From: an uncultured Porphyromonadaceae bacterium
Lineage (GTDB): Bacteria; Bacteroidota; Bacteroidia; Bacteroidales; Muribaculaceae
Length of the DNA stretch: 62,587 nucleotides
Assembly: GCA_900550395.1 (NCBI GenBank)
Contig: URSD01000011.1
Coordinates: 1-62,587, forward strand
Reading direction: 5' to 3'
The translations under genes and the position numbers were made by a program. Of this stretch, positions 32,712-40,608 are shown one piece after another. Each line of letters begins with the position of its first letter. Position 1 is the first letter of the stretch. The notes below the pieces were generated by a model. It was not told the DNA's origin. It searched no databases and was given only the letters and a program-made list of their open reading frames with translations.

Positions 32712-33569
32712 TTATTCCCAGTGGAGCTTGTCGCGGAGGGTGGCGGCGAAGTGGTAGCCGGCGGGATGGAGGACGTTGATGGAGAAGGCGGCACGGCGCA
32801 GGCAGATGCGGGTGCCGGCGTCGAGGCTGACGGCGCGTCCGTCGATGCTGAGGCGCACGTGCGGGGCACGGCTGGAGGCCTGGAGCATGAGTTCGGAGGA
32901 GTCGTTGAGCACGAGGGGACGCATGGACAGCGAGTGCGGGGCGACGGGAGCGACGACCCATACGGGCGCGGAGGGCTGGACGATGGGGCCGCCGACGCTC
33001 AGATTGTAGGCGGTGGAGCCTGTGGGGGTGGACACGAGGAGGCCGTCGACGCGGTACTGGGCGAGCATGTGGCCGTCGACGGTGGCGTGGACGTCGATCA
33101 TGCTGGAGGTCTCGTTTTTCAGAAGCGCAACCTCGTTGAGGGCGTAGGGCCACAGGTCGAGGCGCGGGGCCGTCACCTCTATGAGGCTGCGGCGGTCGGC
33201 CTCGAGGCGCCCTGCGGCGAAGGCGTCGGCAATGCCGGGGAGGCCGTCGATGCCGGTGGCGGTGAGGTAGCCGAGACGTCCGGTGTTGACTCCTGCGACG
33301 GGGGTGCCGGAGGCACCTATCCAGGCGGCCGTGCGCAGGAAGGTGCCGTCGCCGCCGATGCTCACGGCAAGGTCGGCGCCGAGGCCGGAAGCATCGGCCT
33401 CGACGCGCCGCACACAGCGGAGCGACGCCGGAATCAGGGGCAGCAGGTAATGATACAGTTTAGGGTGCATCACCACTTCGTGGCCGGCGGCATCGAGCCG
33501 CGCCATGAATTCTTCCAGAGCGCCGAGATGGGCATCCTGACGCCTGCTGCCGTAAATCGCTATTTTCAT
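32712..33569 (-). CDS. nadK: NAD kinase
   Basis: 285 residues. NadK phosphorylates NAD to NADP in the cytoplasm. Key motifs: MKIAIYGSRRQD, GGDGTFLRTAAW with the catalytic Asp, GVNTGRLGYLTA, ALNEVALLKNETSSMIDV, RVDGLLVSTPTGSTAYNLSV GGPIV and APHSLSMRPLVL. It starts 22 bases after the recA stop and is probably cotranscribed with it. Confidence 0.97.
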   Translation of the reverse strand: MKIAIYGSRRQDAHLGALEEFMARLDAAGHEVVMHPKLYHYLLPLIPASLRCVRRVEADASGLGADLAVSIGGDGTFLRTAAWIGASGTPVAGVNTGRLGYLTATGIDGLPGIADAFAAGRLEADRRSLIEVTAPRLDLWPYALNEVALLKNETSSMIDVHATVDGHMLAQYRVDGLLVSTPTGSTAYNLSVGGPIVQPSAPVWVVAPVAPHSLSMRPLVLNDSSELMLQASSRAPHVRLSIDGRAVSLDAGTRICLRRAAFSINVLHPAGYHFAATLRDKLHWE

Positions 33570-33591
33570 CTGTGTGCCTTGCGGTTATACA

Positions 33592-34800
33592 TTATAAATC
33601 TTCCTCGATGCTGAAGTCGTCGCCGAGCGTGGAGTCAAAAAGGTCGCCGTCGGCAGCGGGAGCAGCCTTGGGAGCCTCGGGAGCAGCCTTCTCGGCCTCG
33701 GCGGCGCGCTCCTTCTCCTTGGCGGCGAGCTTGGCGCGCAGCATGGGGTTGTTGTCGGCCTTGTCGAGCTCGGCGTAGATTTTGGCGGCAATCTCGTCGC
33801 AGAGCTCGGGATTGTCCTTGAGGGTGCGTATGGCTGCCTCGCGTCCCTGGGCGAGCTTGTCGCCGTCGTAGCTGAACCAGGAACCACTCTTCTTGATGAT
33901 GTCGAAGTCGACGCCCAGGTCGAGAATCTCGCCGGCTCGGGAGATGCCCTCGCCGAACATGATGTCGAACTCGGCGCGCTTGAAGGGAGGCGCCACCTTG
34001 TTCTTCACCACCTTGACCTTGGCGCGGCGTCCGAGGATGTCCTCGCCGTCCTTGATGGTGCTGCCTGTGCGGATGTCGATGCGCACGGAGGCGTAGAACT
34101 TGAGTGCGTTGCCGCCGGTGGTGGTCTCGGAGGGACCGAACATCACGCCTATCTTCTCGCGCAGCTGGTTGATGAAGATGCAGGTGGTGTTGGTGCGGGA
34201 GATGGCACCCGTGAGCTTGCGCATGGCCTGCGACATGAGGCGCGCCTGGAGGCCGACGTTACGGTCGCCCATCTCGCCTTCAATCTCGTTTTTGGGAGTG
34301 AGGGCGGCCACGGAGTCGACCACGAGGATGTCGAGCGCAGAGGAGCGTATGAGCTGCTCGGCAATCTCGAGTGCCTGCTCGCCGTTGTCGGGCTGGGAGA
34401 TGAGCAGGTTGTTCACGTCGACGCCGAGCTGCTGGGCGTAGAAGCGGTCGAAGGCGTGCTCGGCGTCGATGATGGCGGCGATGCCTCCCTTCTTCTGCGC
34501 TTCGGCAATGGCGTGTATGGCCAGGGTGGTCTTACCGGAGGATTCCGGGCCGTAAATCTCGATAATGCGGCCGCGCGGGTAGCCTCCGACGCCCAGGGCG
34601 TGGTCGAGGCTGATGGAGCCGGTAGGAATCACCTCGATATCCTCGATAGCGTCGTCGCCGAGTTTCATTACGGCGCCGCGGCCGTAGGCTTTCTCTATCT
34701 GGCCCAGTGCGGCGGCAAGGGCGTCCATGCGTGCGTCGCCGGAAGCGGCGGCAGCGGCCTTGGTCTTGGCTGTCTTGGATGTTTTTTCTGTCTTAGCCAT
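33592..34800 (-). CDS. recA: Recombinase RecA
   Basis: 402 residues. Walker A GPESSGKT (84-91), LDILVVDSVAALTPKNEIEG, NTTCIFINQLREKIGVMFG and TTTGGNALKFYASVRIDIR identify the recombinase and LexA co-protease. It is longer than the usual roughly 345 residues because of a Lys/Ala-rich N-terminal extension (about 20 residues) and an Ala/Glu/Pro-rich acidic C-terminal tail (about 345-402). A -7 box TAATTTTG lies on the minus strand at 34839-34846. No obvious LexA-type operator is visible in the leader. Confidence 0.98.
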   Translation of the reverse strand: MAKTEKTSKTAKTKAAAAASGDARMDALAAALGQIEKAYGRGAVMKLGDDAIEDIEVIPTGSISLDHALGVGGYPRGRIIEIYGPESSGKTTLAIHAIAEAQKKGGIAAIIDAEHAFDRFYAQQLGVDVNNLLISQPDNGEQALEIAEQLIRSSALDILVVDSVAALTPKNEIEGEMGDRNVGLQARLMSQAMRKLTGAISRTNTTCIFINQLREKIGVMFGPSETTTGGNALKFYASVRIDIRTGSTIKDGEDILGRRAKVKVVKNKVAPPFKRAEFDIMFGEGISRAGEILDLGVDFDIIKKSGSWFSYDGDKLAQGREAAIRTLKDNPELCDEIAAKIYAELDKADNNPMLRAKLAAKEKERAAEAEKAAPEAPKAAPAADGDLFDSTLGDDFSIEEDL

Positions 34801-35008
34801 AATTATTTCAGGTTTTATGTATTTGCTTGATTATGGTGCAAAATTAGCACACGATGCGGGCGAATCCGCGGCACATATTTGTTAAACAGAGTTAAATATC
34901 ACAATTTCTACCACAGCGGCGAACCAAAAGCCCGGCCGCGCGTTTTAATAGTACAAAGCAAGATTACTTTTTCCATTGCAAGAAATGTGATAATGATTGG
35001 TTTATTAT

Positions 35009-35044
35009 CAAATGCGGAGGGGCCGGGAGGCTACTCCGCATTTG
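35009..35044 (-). terminator. Strong hairpin between the DUF1573 gene and recA
   Basis: CAAATGCGGAG (35009-35019) pairs perfectly with CTCCGCATTTG (35034-35044), 10 bases past the DUF1573 stop. In the minus direction an A-tract precedes the stem and TTTGATAATAAACC follows, so the U-tract is weak. On the plus strand GGTTTTTG follows, but no plus gene is upstream. It most likely ends the meaB-DUF1573 transcript. Confidence 0.5.
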
Positions 35045-35054
35045 GTTTTTGTGC

Positions 35055-35459
35055 CTACGGATGCTCGGGCTTCTTGGTTCCGGGCACTATCACGCCGGCA
35101 ATGCGCAGCGTCTGGCGCCGCGACGACACGTTGGTGCGTACGCGCACACTCTTGCCGAACTCGCCCAAAGGCTGGCCCGAGGGCAGGAATGTGACCTTAA
35201 TCTTTCCCTTGCCGCCGGGCTTGACGGGCTCGGTGGTGTACTCGGGGCGGGTGCAGCCGCAGCTTGCGTTGGCCGATATTATGATAAGCGGCTCGTCGCC
35301 GGTGTTGGTGAAATGAAACACGTGGGTCACAGGACCGCCCTCGGCGCCGATGGTGCCGAAGTCGTGCGACCGGTCGTCGAACTTTATCTGCGGGCCGGCG
35401 GCCAGGGCTGCGATGGCGGGCACCAGCAGCAGCGACAGCAGCAGTAATCTTCTAATCAT
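35055..35459 (-). CDS. DUF1573 secreted protein
   Basis: 134 residues with signal peptide MIRRLLLLSLLLVPAIAALA. The ASH/PapD-like DUF1573 domain shows FDDRSHDFGTIGAEGGPVTH, FHFTNTGDEPLIIISANASC GCTRPEY and KPGGKGKIKVTFLPSGQPLG. Exported beta-sandwich of unknown role, common in Bacteroidetes. Its start overlaps the meaB stop by four bases. Confidence 0.92.
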   Translation of the reverse strand: MIRRLLLLSLLLVPAIAALAAGPQIKFDDRSHDFGTIGAEGGPVTHVFHFTNTGDEPLIIISANASCGCTRPEYTTEPVKPGGKGKIKVTFLPSGQPLGEFGKSVRVRTNVSSRRQTLRIAGVIVPGTKKPEHP

Positions 35460-36571
35460 TTCGCTTTAAGGCTTTGAAAGTAATAGTCGAGGAGCTCGTG
35501 GGCGGCGGTGAAGGAGCTGCGCCTGTCGGCAAGCACATCGGCCTGCAGGCGTTCCAGCATCTGCTCCACGGCGGGATTGCGGTAGAAGCTGGCGCGCAGG
35601 GCCTCGTCGATGGTCTCGGTCATCCACCAGCGCGCCTGCTCGCGGCGCTTGCGCAGGAAGTAGCCGTTGGCCTCAGTGAAGGCGAAATAGCGGTCGATCA
35701 TATCCCACACTTCGGGTATGCCGAGCTCGAAGTATCCGCTGTAGGTCAGCACCTCGGGCTGCCATCCCGAGGCCGTCGGCGGGAAGAGGTGCAGGGCGCT
35801 GCGGAACTGCGCCTGCGCCAGCTGCGCAGGACCTATATTGTCGCCGTCGGCCTTGTTGATGACGATGCCGTCGGCCATCTCCATGATGCCTCGCTTTATG
35901 CCCTGGAGCTCGTCGCCGGTGCCTGCGAGCTGTATGAGCAGGAAGAAGTCGACCATGCTGTGTACGGCCGTCTCGCTCTGGCCCACGCCGACGGTCTCGA
36001 CGAAGATGTTGTCGTAGCCTGCGGCCTCGCACAGCACAATTGTCTCGCGCGTCTTGCGGGCCACGCCGCCCAGGCTGCCTGCCGAGGGGCTGGGGCGGAT
36101 GAAGGCTCCGGGATGCTGCGACAGCTTCTCCATGCGCGTCTTGTCGCCGAGAATCGAGCCCTTGGTGCGCTCGCTGGAAGGGTCGATGGCAAGCACTGCC
36201 AGCTTGCCTCCGCGGCGCAGCACGTGCAGGCCGAACACGTCGATGCTCGTGCTCTTGCCGGCACCGGGGACGCCGGTGATGCCTATGCGGCGGCTGTGGC
36301 CGCTGTGTGGCAGACACTTCTCTATCACCTCCTGCGCCAGAGCCTGATGCGAGGGCGAGAGACTCTCGACCAGAGTGACGGCACGGCTGAGCATGGTGAC
36401 GTCGCCGCGCAGTATGCCCTCCACAATCTCGCCTGCCGGGGGCAGGGGCTTGCGCTTGGGACGCTGCGCAGCGTAAGGGCTGACGCTCGGGGGCTGGGCC
36501 ACGCCGCTGTTCACGGCGAGGCCGGCATACTGCTTGTCATTCTCGGGATGTATATGGTGCGTATCGTGCAT
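35456..36571 (-). CDS. meaB: MeaB/ArgK-type GTPase for methylmalonyl-CoA mutase
   Basis: 371 residues. P-loop GVPGAGKS (100-107), LAIDPSSERTKGSILGDKTR, HPGAFIRPSPSAGSLGGVAR, FVETVGVGQSETAVHSMVDF, GIVINKADGDN and a C-terminal dimerisation arm. It protects and reactivates B12-dependent methylmalonyl-CoA mutase in succinate/propionate metabolism. The mutase genes are not in this window. Coupled to the DUF1573 gene by a four-base overlap. Confidence 0.95.
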   Translation of the reverse strand: MHDTHHIHPENDKQYAGLAVNSGVAQPPSVSPYAAQRPKRKPLPPAGEIVEGILRGDVTMLSRAVTLVESLSPSHQALAQEVIEKCLPHSGHSRRIGITGVPGAGKSTSIDVFGLHVLRRGGKLAVLAIDPSSERTKGSILGDKTRMEKLSQHPGAFIRPSPSAGSLGGVARKTRETIVLCEAAGYDNIFVETVGVGQSETAVHSMVDFFLLIQLAGTGDELQGIKRGIMEMADGIVINKADGDNIGPAQLAQAQFRSALHLFPPTASGWQPEVLTYSGYFELGIPEVWDMIDRYFAFTEANGYFLRKRREQARWWMTETIDEALRASFYRNPAVEQMLERLQADVLADRRSSFTAAHELLDYYFQSLKAK

Positions 36572-36635
36572 GGTGCTGATTCATTTGAAATTCAAATTTA
36601 GCACTTTCCGCCCATAGCTGCAAAATTTTTCCCTT

Positions 36636-36672
36636 AAAAAACATTAGAGGGTGTATTTCTTACGACACCCTC
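36636..36672 (-). terminator. Intrinsic terminator of the pdxJ-exbB-exbD-tonB operon
   Basis: On the minus strand GAGGGTGT pairs with ACACCCTC (36647-36672) around a 10-nt loop, followed by TAATGTTTTTTAAGGG. The stem overlaps the tonB stop codon by two bases (GA of TGA), so termination is immediate. Confidence 0.75.
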
Positions 36673-37480
36673 AGCGGAACGTGTAGGTGATGTAGGCCGT
36701 GGACTGCTCCGGGGCGTTGTCGTCGGCGCGTGTGAAACGTCGGGCACGCACTTCCGCCTCGACGGCGCGGCGCACGGCTGGGTCGGTGGCCGCCGGGGCG
36801 TCGCCGCCCTGGAATGTCACCGAAGTGACACGGCCGGTACGGTCGATTTTCAGCATCATCTTCACGCTGCCCGTCACCGAGCTCGGCACCTTGGCATAGG
36901 CCGGAATGTTCCAGCCGCCTCCGGCGTAGCCCGTGCCGCGGCCGTTCAGCGCCGAAGCGGCGTCGGAGGGAGCGCCGGCGTTTCCGGGCTTGCGGCCGGC
37001 CGAGGCGGTGTTGTTGTCGCCTTTGGCGTTGCGGAAGGCGTTGCGGGTGTTGGCCGTAGCGCGGCGGCGCGCCTCCTCTTCCTCCTTCTGTCGGCGGAGT
37101 TCCTCGGCGGTAGGGCCTGTCTTCTCGGGCTTCTTGGGAGTGGCCTTCACAGGCGACGGCTGTCGCGACGTGACGGTGGCCGGCGCCTCGGCAGGTTCGC
37201 CGCGGTCGGCCCTGTCGTGACCGCTTTCGGGCGTAGGCTCAGCCTGGTTGCGCTCCGGCTCGGGCAGCGGGGCGGGAGCAGGATTGTCGGCGGCCGGAGC
37301 AGGGCTCTGCGGCAGGTCGATGATTTCGGCAAACTCCTCCACCGTGATTTCGCCGGTGCGCTTCGGGGGCCACTCACGGTCGGTGCGCCGCAGCTCCACG
37401 TGGCTCAGCAACAGCCAGCAGAGAATGAGCAGGCACACGACGGCCGTGGCCGCGGCAGAGTATAGTCTGGTCCGGTTCAT
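36671..37480 (-). CDS. tonB: TonB-like energy transducer
   Basis: 269 residues: N-terminal membrane anchor (YSAAATAVVCLLILCWLLLS), a Pro/Glu/Ala-rich periplasm-spanning region with a coil (EELRRQKEEEEARRRATANT), and a C-terminal TonB-like domain from about 190 (GGWNIPAYAKVPSSVTGSVK, MMLKIDRTGRVTSVTFQGGD, AITYTFR-like end AYITYTFR). It transmits ion-gradient energy from ExbB/ExbD to outer-membrane transporters. Overlaps exbD by four bases. A TolA-like role cannot be excluded. Confidence 0.88.
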   Translation of the reverse strand: MNRTRLYSAAATAVVCLLILCWLLLSHVELRRTDREWPPKRTGEITVEEFAEIIDLPQSPAPAADNPAPAPLPEPERNQAEPTPESGHDRADRGEPAEAPATVTSRQPSPVKATPKKPEKTGPTAEELRRQKEEEEARRRATANTRNAFRNAKGDNNTASAGRKPGNAGAPSDAASALNGRGTGYAGGGWNIPAYAKVPSSVTGSVKMMLKIDRTGRVTSVTFQGGDAPAATDPAVRRAVEAEVRARRFTRADDNAPEQSTAYITYTFR

Positions 37481-37926
37481 TGCGGGATGGCGTCTGGTTC
37501 GGCTTCAGGCAGAGGCTGCGACATGGGCCGCGTGGCGAGCACCATCTTGAGCGAGGCGCCTGCGCCGGCATTAAGCACCTCCACCACCTTGCCGTAGGGC
37601 ACGGCCTCGTCGGCGTACACGGCGAATGCTGCCGTGCTGTCCTGAGCGTGGATGACGGTGAGATAGTCGATGAGGCGGTCGGTCTCCACGGGCTGGGGCT
37701 CGCCCTCGTCGTAGCTCACGAAGTAAGCCCCCTCCGCGTCTACGAATACGCGTGTGGCGGGCTTCAGCGGCGTCTGCTCGCTGCTCTGCGGCAGCTTTAT
37801 CTCCAGAGCCGTGGGGAAAACGAAAGTGGACGTAACCATGAAGAACACCAGCAGCAGGAAGATGACGTCGGTCATCGACGCCATCGAAAAGGCCGCCAGC
37901 ATGTCGTGTTGTCGTTTCAGTGCCAT
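37477..37926 (-). CDS. exbD: ExbD/TolR-family biopolymer transport protein
   Basis: 149 residues with one N-terminal membrane helix carrying the conserved Asp (AFSMASMTDVIFLLLVFFMV TSTFV) and a periplasmic domain (VYADEAVPYGKVVEVLNAGA). Part of the ExbB-ExbD proton channel. Four bases after exbB; overlaps tonB. Confidence 0.94.
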   Translation of the reverse strand: MALKRQHDMLAAFSMASMTDVIFLLLVFFMVTSTFVFPTALEIKLPQSSEQTPLKPATRVFVDAEGAYFVSYDEGEPQPVETDRLIDYLTVIHAQDSTAAFAVYADEAVPYGKVVEVLNAGAGASLKMVLATRPMSQPLPEAEPDAIPQ

Positions 37927-37930
37927 GGCG

Positions 37931-38566
37931 TCATACGGCTGCGGGTTCGTTCAGCAGGTCCATGAATTCCATGGTGCGTGCCTCCAGCAGGTTCATTATC
38001 TTGTTGATGCGCGCCACCAGGAAGTTGTAGGCGAACAGGGCGGCAATACCCACGATAAGGCCGGCCACAGTGGTGACAAGGGCGGTGTAGATGCCGCCGG
38101 CGAAGTCGCCTATGCCTGCGGCGTTGCCGGCCGAGGCTATGGAGTAGAATGCCTGCACCATGCCTATCACAGTGCCTAGGAAGCCGAGCATGGGCGCGCC
38201 TGCCGCGGTGGTGGCGAGCCAGGGCAGACCCTTGGAGAGGGATGCTACCTCCAGATTGCCGGTGTTCTCGATGGCTACGAGCACATCGTTCATGGGGCGT
38301 CCGATGCGTGTGATGCCCTTGGCTATGAGGCGGGCGTAGGGAGTGCCGGATGCCTTGCAGAGATTGAGCGCGCTCTCCGTCTCGCCCTCGTGGATATAGT
38401 CCTTGATGCGCTTCATGAAGCTCTCGTCGTAGCGCGCGGCGCGGTAGGTGACGATGCTCCTCTCTATGAGCACGTAGATGGATATTACGAGCAGGACGGC
38501 GAGGATAATCATGATCCATCCGCCTTCTACACACAGTTGCCAGAGCGACAGGGGTTCGGTGTTCAT
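37931..38566 (-). CDS. exbB: ExbB/TolQ/MotA-family proton channel protein
   Basis: 211 residues from ATG 38566 (MNTEPLSLWQLCVEGGWIMI). Three membrane helices: about 15-37 (IILAVLLVISIYVLIERSIV), about 120-140 (LATTAAGAPMLGFLGTVIGM VQAFYSIA) and about 160-185 (YTALVTTVAGLIVGIAALFA YNFLV). The LGTVIGM and TTVAGLIVGI motifs are typical. A longer frame upstream overlaps pdxJ and is rejected. 16 bases after the pdxJ stop. Confidence 0.95.
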   Translation of the reverse strand: MNTEPLSLWQLCVEGGWIMIILAVLLVISIYVLIERSIVTYRAARYDESFMKRIKDYIHEGETESALNLCKASGTPYARLIAKGITRIGRPMNDVLVAIENTGNLEVASLSKGLPWLATTAAGAPMLGFLGTVIGMVQAFYSIASAGNAAGIGDFAGGIYTALVTTVAGLIVGIAALFAYNFLVARINKIMNLLEARTMEFMDLLNEPAAV

Positions 38567-38582
38567 TTCGGGTGTCAGGGGG

Positions 38583-39326
38583 TTAGGTGTTGGTGTTTGC
38601 GTTGGCGGCCTCGGCGAGAATGGCCTGATAGCGCGCGATTGTGGTTTCGAGTCCGAGGTATAGCGCCTCGCATATAAGCGCATGACCTATCGACACCTCG
38701 TCAAGGTAGGGCATGCGCCCGGCGAAGAAGCCGAGGTTGTCGAGGCTGAGGTCGTGGCCGGCGTTTACGCCGAGGCCGGCGCTGTGTGCTGCCCGTGCGG
38801 CCTCCACGTAAGGCGCCACGGCGCCCTCGGGGTCGTAGGGATAGCCGTCGGCGTAGGGCTTGGTGTAAAGCTCCACACGGTCGGCTCCGGTACGCGCCGC
38901 TGCACGTATCTGCACGGGGTCCGGGTCCACGAAAATGCTTACGCGGATGCCTGCCGAGGTGAGGCGGTCGGCTATGGCGGTGAGGCGGTCCATGTTGGCC
39001 TCCACATCCCATCCGGCACTTGAGGTGAGCGCGTCCGGCGAGTCGGGCACCAGAGTCACCTGCTCGGGATGCACCTTGAGCACGAGGTCGAGGAAATCGT
39101 CGGAGGGGTAGCCCTCGATGTTGAATTCCCGGGTTACGGCCGGCCGCAGGTCGGTGACGTCGCTGCGACGTATATGGCGCTCGTCGGGACGCGGATGCAC
39201 AGTGATGCCGTCGGCGCCGAAACGCAGGCAGTCACGGGCCACATCCACGACACACGGCCGGTTTTCGCCCCGCGAATTGCGCAGGGTAGCTATCTTGTTG
39301 ATGTTGACGCTTAAATTCGTTTTCAA
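38583..39326 (-). CDS. pdxJ: Pyridoxine 5'-phosphate synthase
   Basis: 247 residues. PdxJ condenses 1-deoxyxylulose-5-phosphate with 3-amino-2-oxopropyl phosphate to make pyridoxine 5'-phosphate. Motifs: LSVNINKIATLRNSRG, GITVHPRPDERHIRRSDV, EFNIEGYPSDDFLDLVLKVH, VTLVPDSPDALTSSAGWD, GADRVELYTKPYAD, GLGVNAGHDLSLDN and DEVSIGHALICEALYLGLE. First gene of the operon with exbB-exbD-tonB, a known Bacteroidales neighbourhood. Confidence 0.97.
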   Translation of the reverse strand: MKTNLSVNINKIATLRNSRGENRPCVVDVARDCLRFGADGITVHPRPDERHIRRSDVTDLRPAVTREFNIEGYPSDDFLDLVLKVHPEQVTLVPDSPDALTSSAGWDVEANMDRLTAIADRLTSAGIRVSIFVDPDPVQIRAAARTGADRVELYTKPYADGYPYDPEGAVAPYVEAARAAHSAGLGVNAGHDLSLDNLGFFAGRMPYLDEVSIGHALICEALYLGLETTIARYQAILAEAANANTNT

Positions 39327-39415
39327 AGCAAATAATTTATTTTACGACGAAAATTTTGTAAATTTGCATTCAGGCCGTCGGCCTGTGACTTGCAAAATTA
39401 GTCAGAATATACGAT

Positions 39416-39790
39416 ATGACGAAGGAATTGTCGGCAAAAGATATAAAAAAATTGAGCATCGAGCAGCTTTTCGCGCCCGCTGCCGACACCTCGTCGCTAC
39501 TCGTGGCCTGCGACCGCCGCGAATACTCCGCCTCGCGTCTGGCGCGCGCCGTGGAAGACGCCGACGCACACCTGCTCAACCTCAATGTCACCTCCCTGCG
39601 CGCCGACGACGTCCCGGACGGCACCGTAGTGGTGGCTCTGCGGGTGGGACGCCGCGACCCGCAGCCCGTAGCCCGATCGATAGAGCGCTACGGCTACGAT
39701 GTCCTCGATTTTGCCGGCGACGGCAGCGACGACTCCTACGATACAGCGCGCCGCAATGCCGACGCCCTGCTCCGCCTCCTGGAGATATAG
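39416..39790 (+). CDS. Small ACT-like protein (resembles the C-terminal half of a CBS-ACT protein)
   Basis: 124 residues, cytoplasmic. From about 27 onward: SLLVACDRREYSASRLARAV, EDADAHLLNLNVTSL, TVVVALRVGRRDPQPVARSI and ERYGYDVLDFAGDGSDD. This resembles the ACT-like C-terminal domain of CBS-domain proteins that sit next to nadK/pdxJ in other Bacteroidales, as I recall them. Here the CBS pair is replaced by a short N-terminus (MTKELSAKDIKKLSIEQLFA). Divergent from pdxJ. A -7 box TAAATTTG is at 39359-39366. Ligand unknown. Confidence 0.72.
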   Translation: MTKELSAKDIKKLSIEQLFAPAADTSSLLVACDRREYSASRLARAVEDADAHLLNLNVTSLRADDVPDGTVVVALRVGRRDPQPVARSIERYGYDVLDFAGDGSDDSYDTARRNADALLRLLEI

Positions 39791-39794
39791 CCTG

Positions 39795-39992
39795 TTACTC
39801 GGGATCGATATAGAAACCCTCGGTCGTCAGACGCCTTACGGGCTTGTAGCTGTCGGAGGCGATGTCGCGCTCCGGGCGGTAATACGGCGCCGACATCATG
39901 CAGAATATCAGCATGAAAGGCCATTCGCGGAACAAGGCCGGCGGAAACAGAATATTCCCCGCCTTGCGCAGAATCTCAGTAAGTTTTCCCAT
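39795..39992 (-). CDS. Small hypothetical protein
   Basis: 65 residues: MGKLTEILRKAGNILFPPAL, one short hydrophobic stretch (WPFMLIFCMMSA), then a polar tail (PYYRPERDIASDSYKPVRRL). It could be a small membrane-associated protein. It lies just downstream of wbqC on the same strand (31 bases). The supporting evidence is gene order and plausible composition only. Confidence 0.5.
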   Translation of the reverse strand: MGKLTEILRKAGNILFPPALFREWPFMLIFCMMSAPYYRPERDIASDSYKPVRRLTTEGFYIDPE

Positions 39993-40023
39993 GTGTGTCT
40001 TTATAGTATTTATGGCGAGGCAT

Positions 40024-40608
40024 TTATTGTCGCTGCAAATTCCTTATATACAGCGCGGATTCGGGGCCGAGGCTGAAGATGAGGTCGAGGATGCTGAGGC
40101 CCGGCAGGAAACCGAACTGCGGGGCGCGGAGCTGCCAGTAGGGCGGCGTGGCCTCGGCGGCCGGAAGCGGGAGCGTCGCCTCGCCGCTGTAGTCTATGTG
40201 GTCCTCGACAAGCAGGATGTCGAGAACGGCGGAGTTGAGGCCGCGTATCACATCGGCCAGCGGAGTTCCGGCGGGGGCGAACAGCAGCGGCGCGAGACGG
40301 TCGATGTAGAACTCATAGTATGGCGTGCGCCCGTAGGCCGAGGCCAGCGCCTGCGCGTGTACCGCCTGCCAGCGTCCGTGGTCGCTCACGCACACGTCGG
40401 TCCAGCGGGCGCGGGGTATGCCATGCGGCGGGTGTACCGGCACCGTGAGCGTGAGGCGGCCGCGCGTGTCGGCCACGTCGTAGCGGTGCGTCTCCTTGCG
40501 TCGCTTGTCGTAGGGAGCCTCCAGGGCAATTGTGGCGCGGCCGCCTGCCGCGCACAGTGTGGCGTAGTAGGCGGCCGGTGGTAGCAGAGCCGGTGGCAGC
40601 AGCGTCAT
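40024..40608 (-). CDS. WbqC-family protein
   Basis: 194 residues from ATG 40608 (MTLLPPALLPPAAYYATLCA). WbqC signatures: IALEAPYDKRRKETHRYDVA, LTLTVPVHPPHG, DHGRWQAVHAQALASAYGRT, PYYEFYIDRLAPLL and LDLIFSLGPESALYI. The family is found in polysaccharide loci and next to lepB in Bacteroidales; its role is not established. Overlaps lepB by four bases. Confidence 0.88.
   Translation of the reverse strand: MTLLPPALLPPAAYYATLCAAGGRATIALEAPYDKRRKETHRYDVADTRGRLTLTVPVHPPHGIPRARWTDVCVSDHGRWQAVHAQALASAYGRTPYYEFYIDRLAPLLFAPAGTPLADVIRGLNSAVLDILLVEDHIDYSGEATLPLPAAEATPPYWQLRAPQFGFLPGLSILDLIFSLGPESALYIRNLQRQ

Noticed and set aside
32607..33614. 335-codon plus-strand frame over nadK
   Set aside because: Antisense to NAD kinase with all family motifs; Gly/Val/Ala-rich mirror composition.
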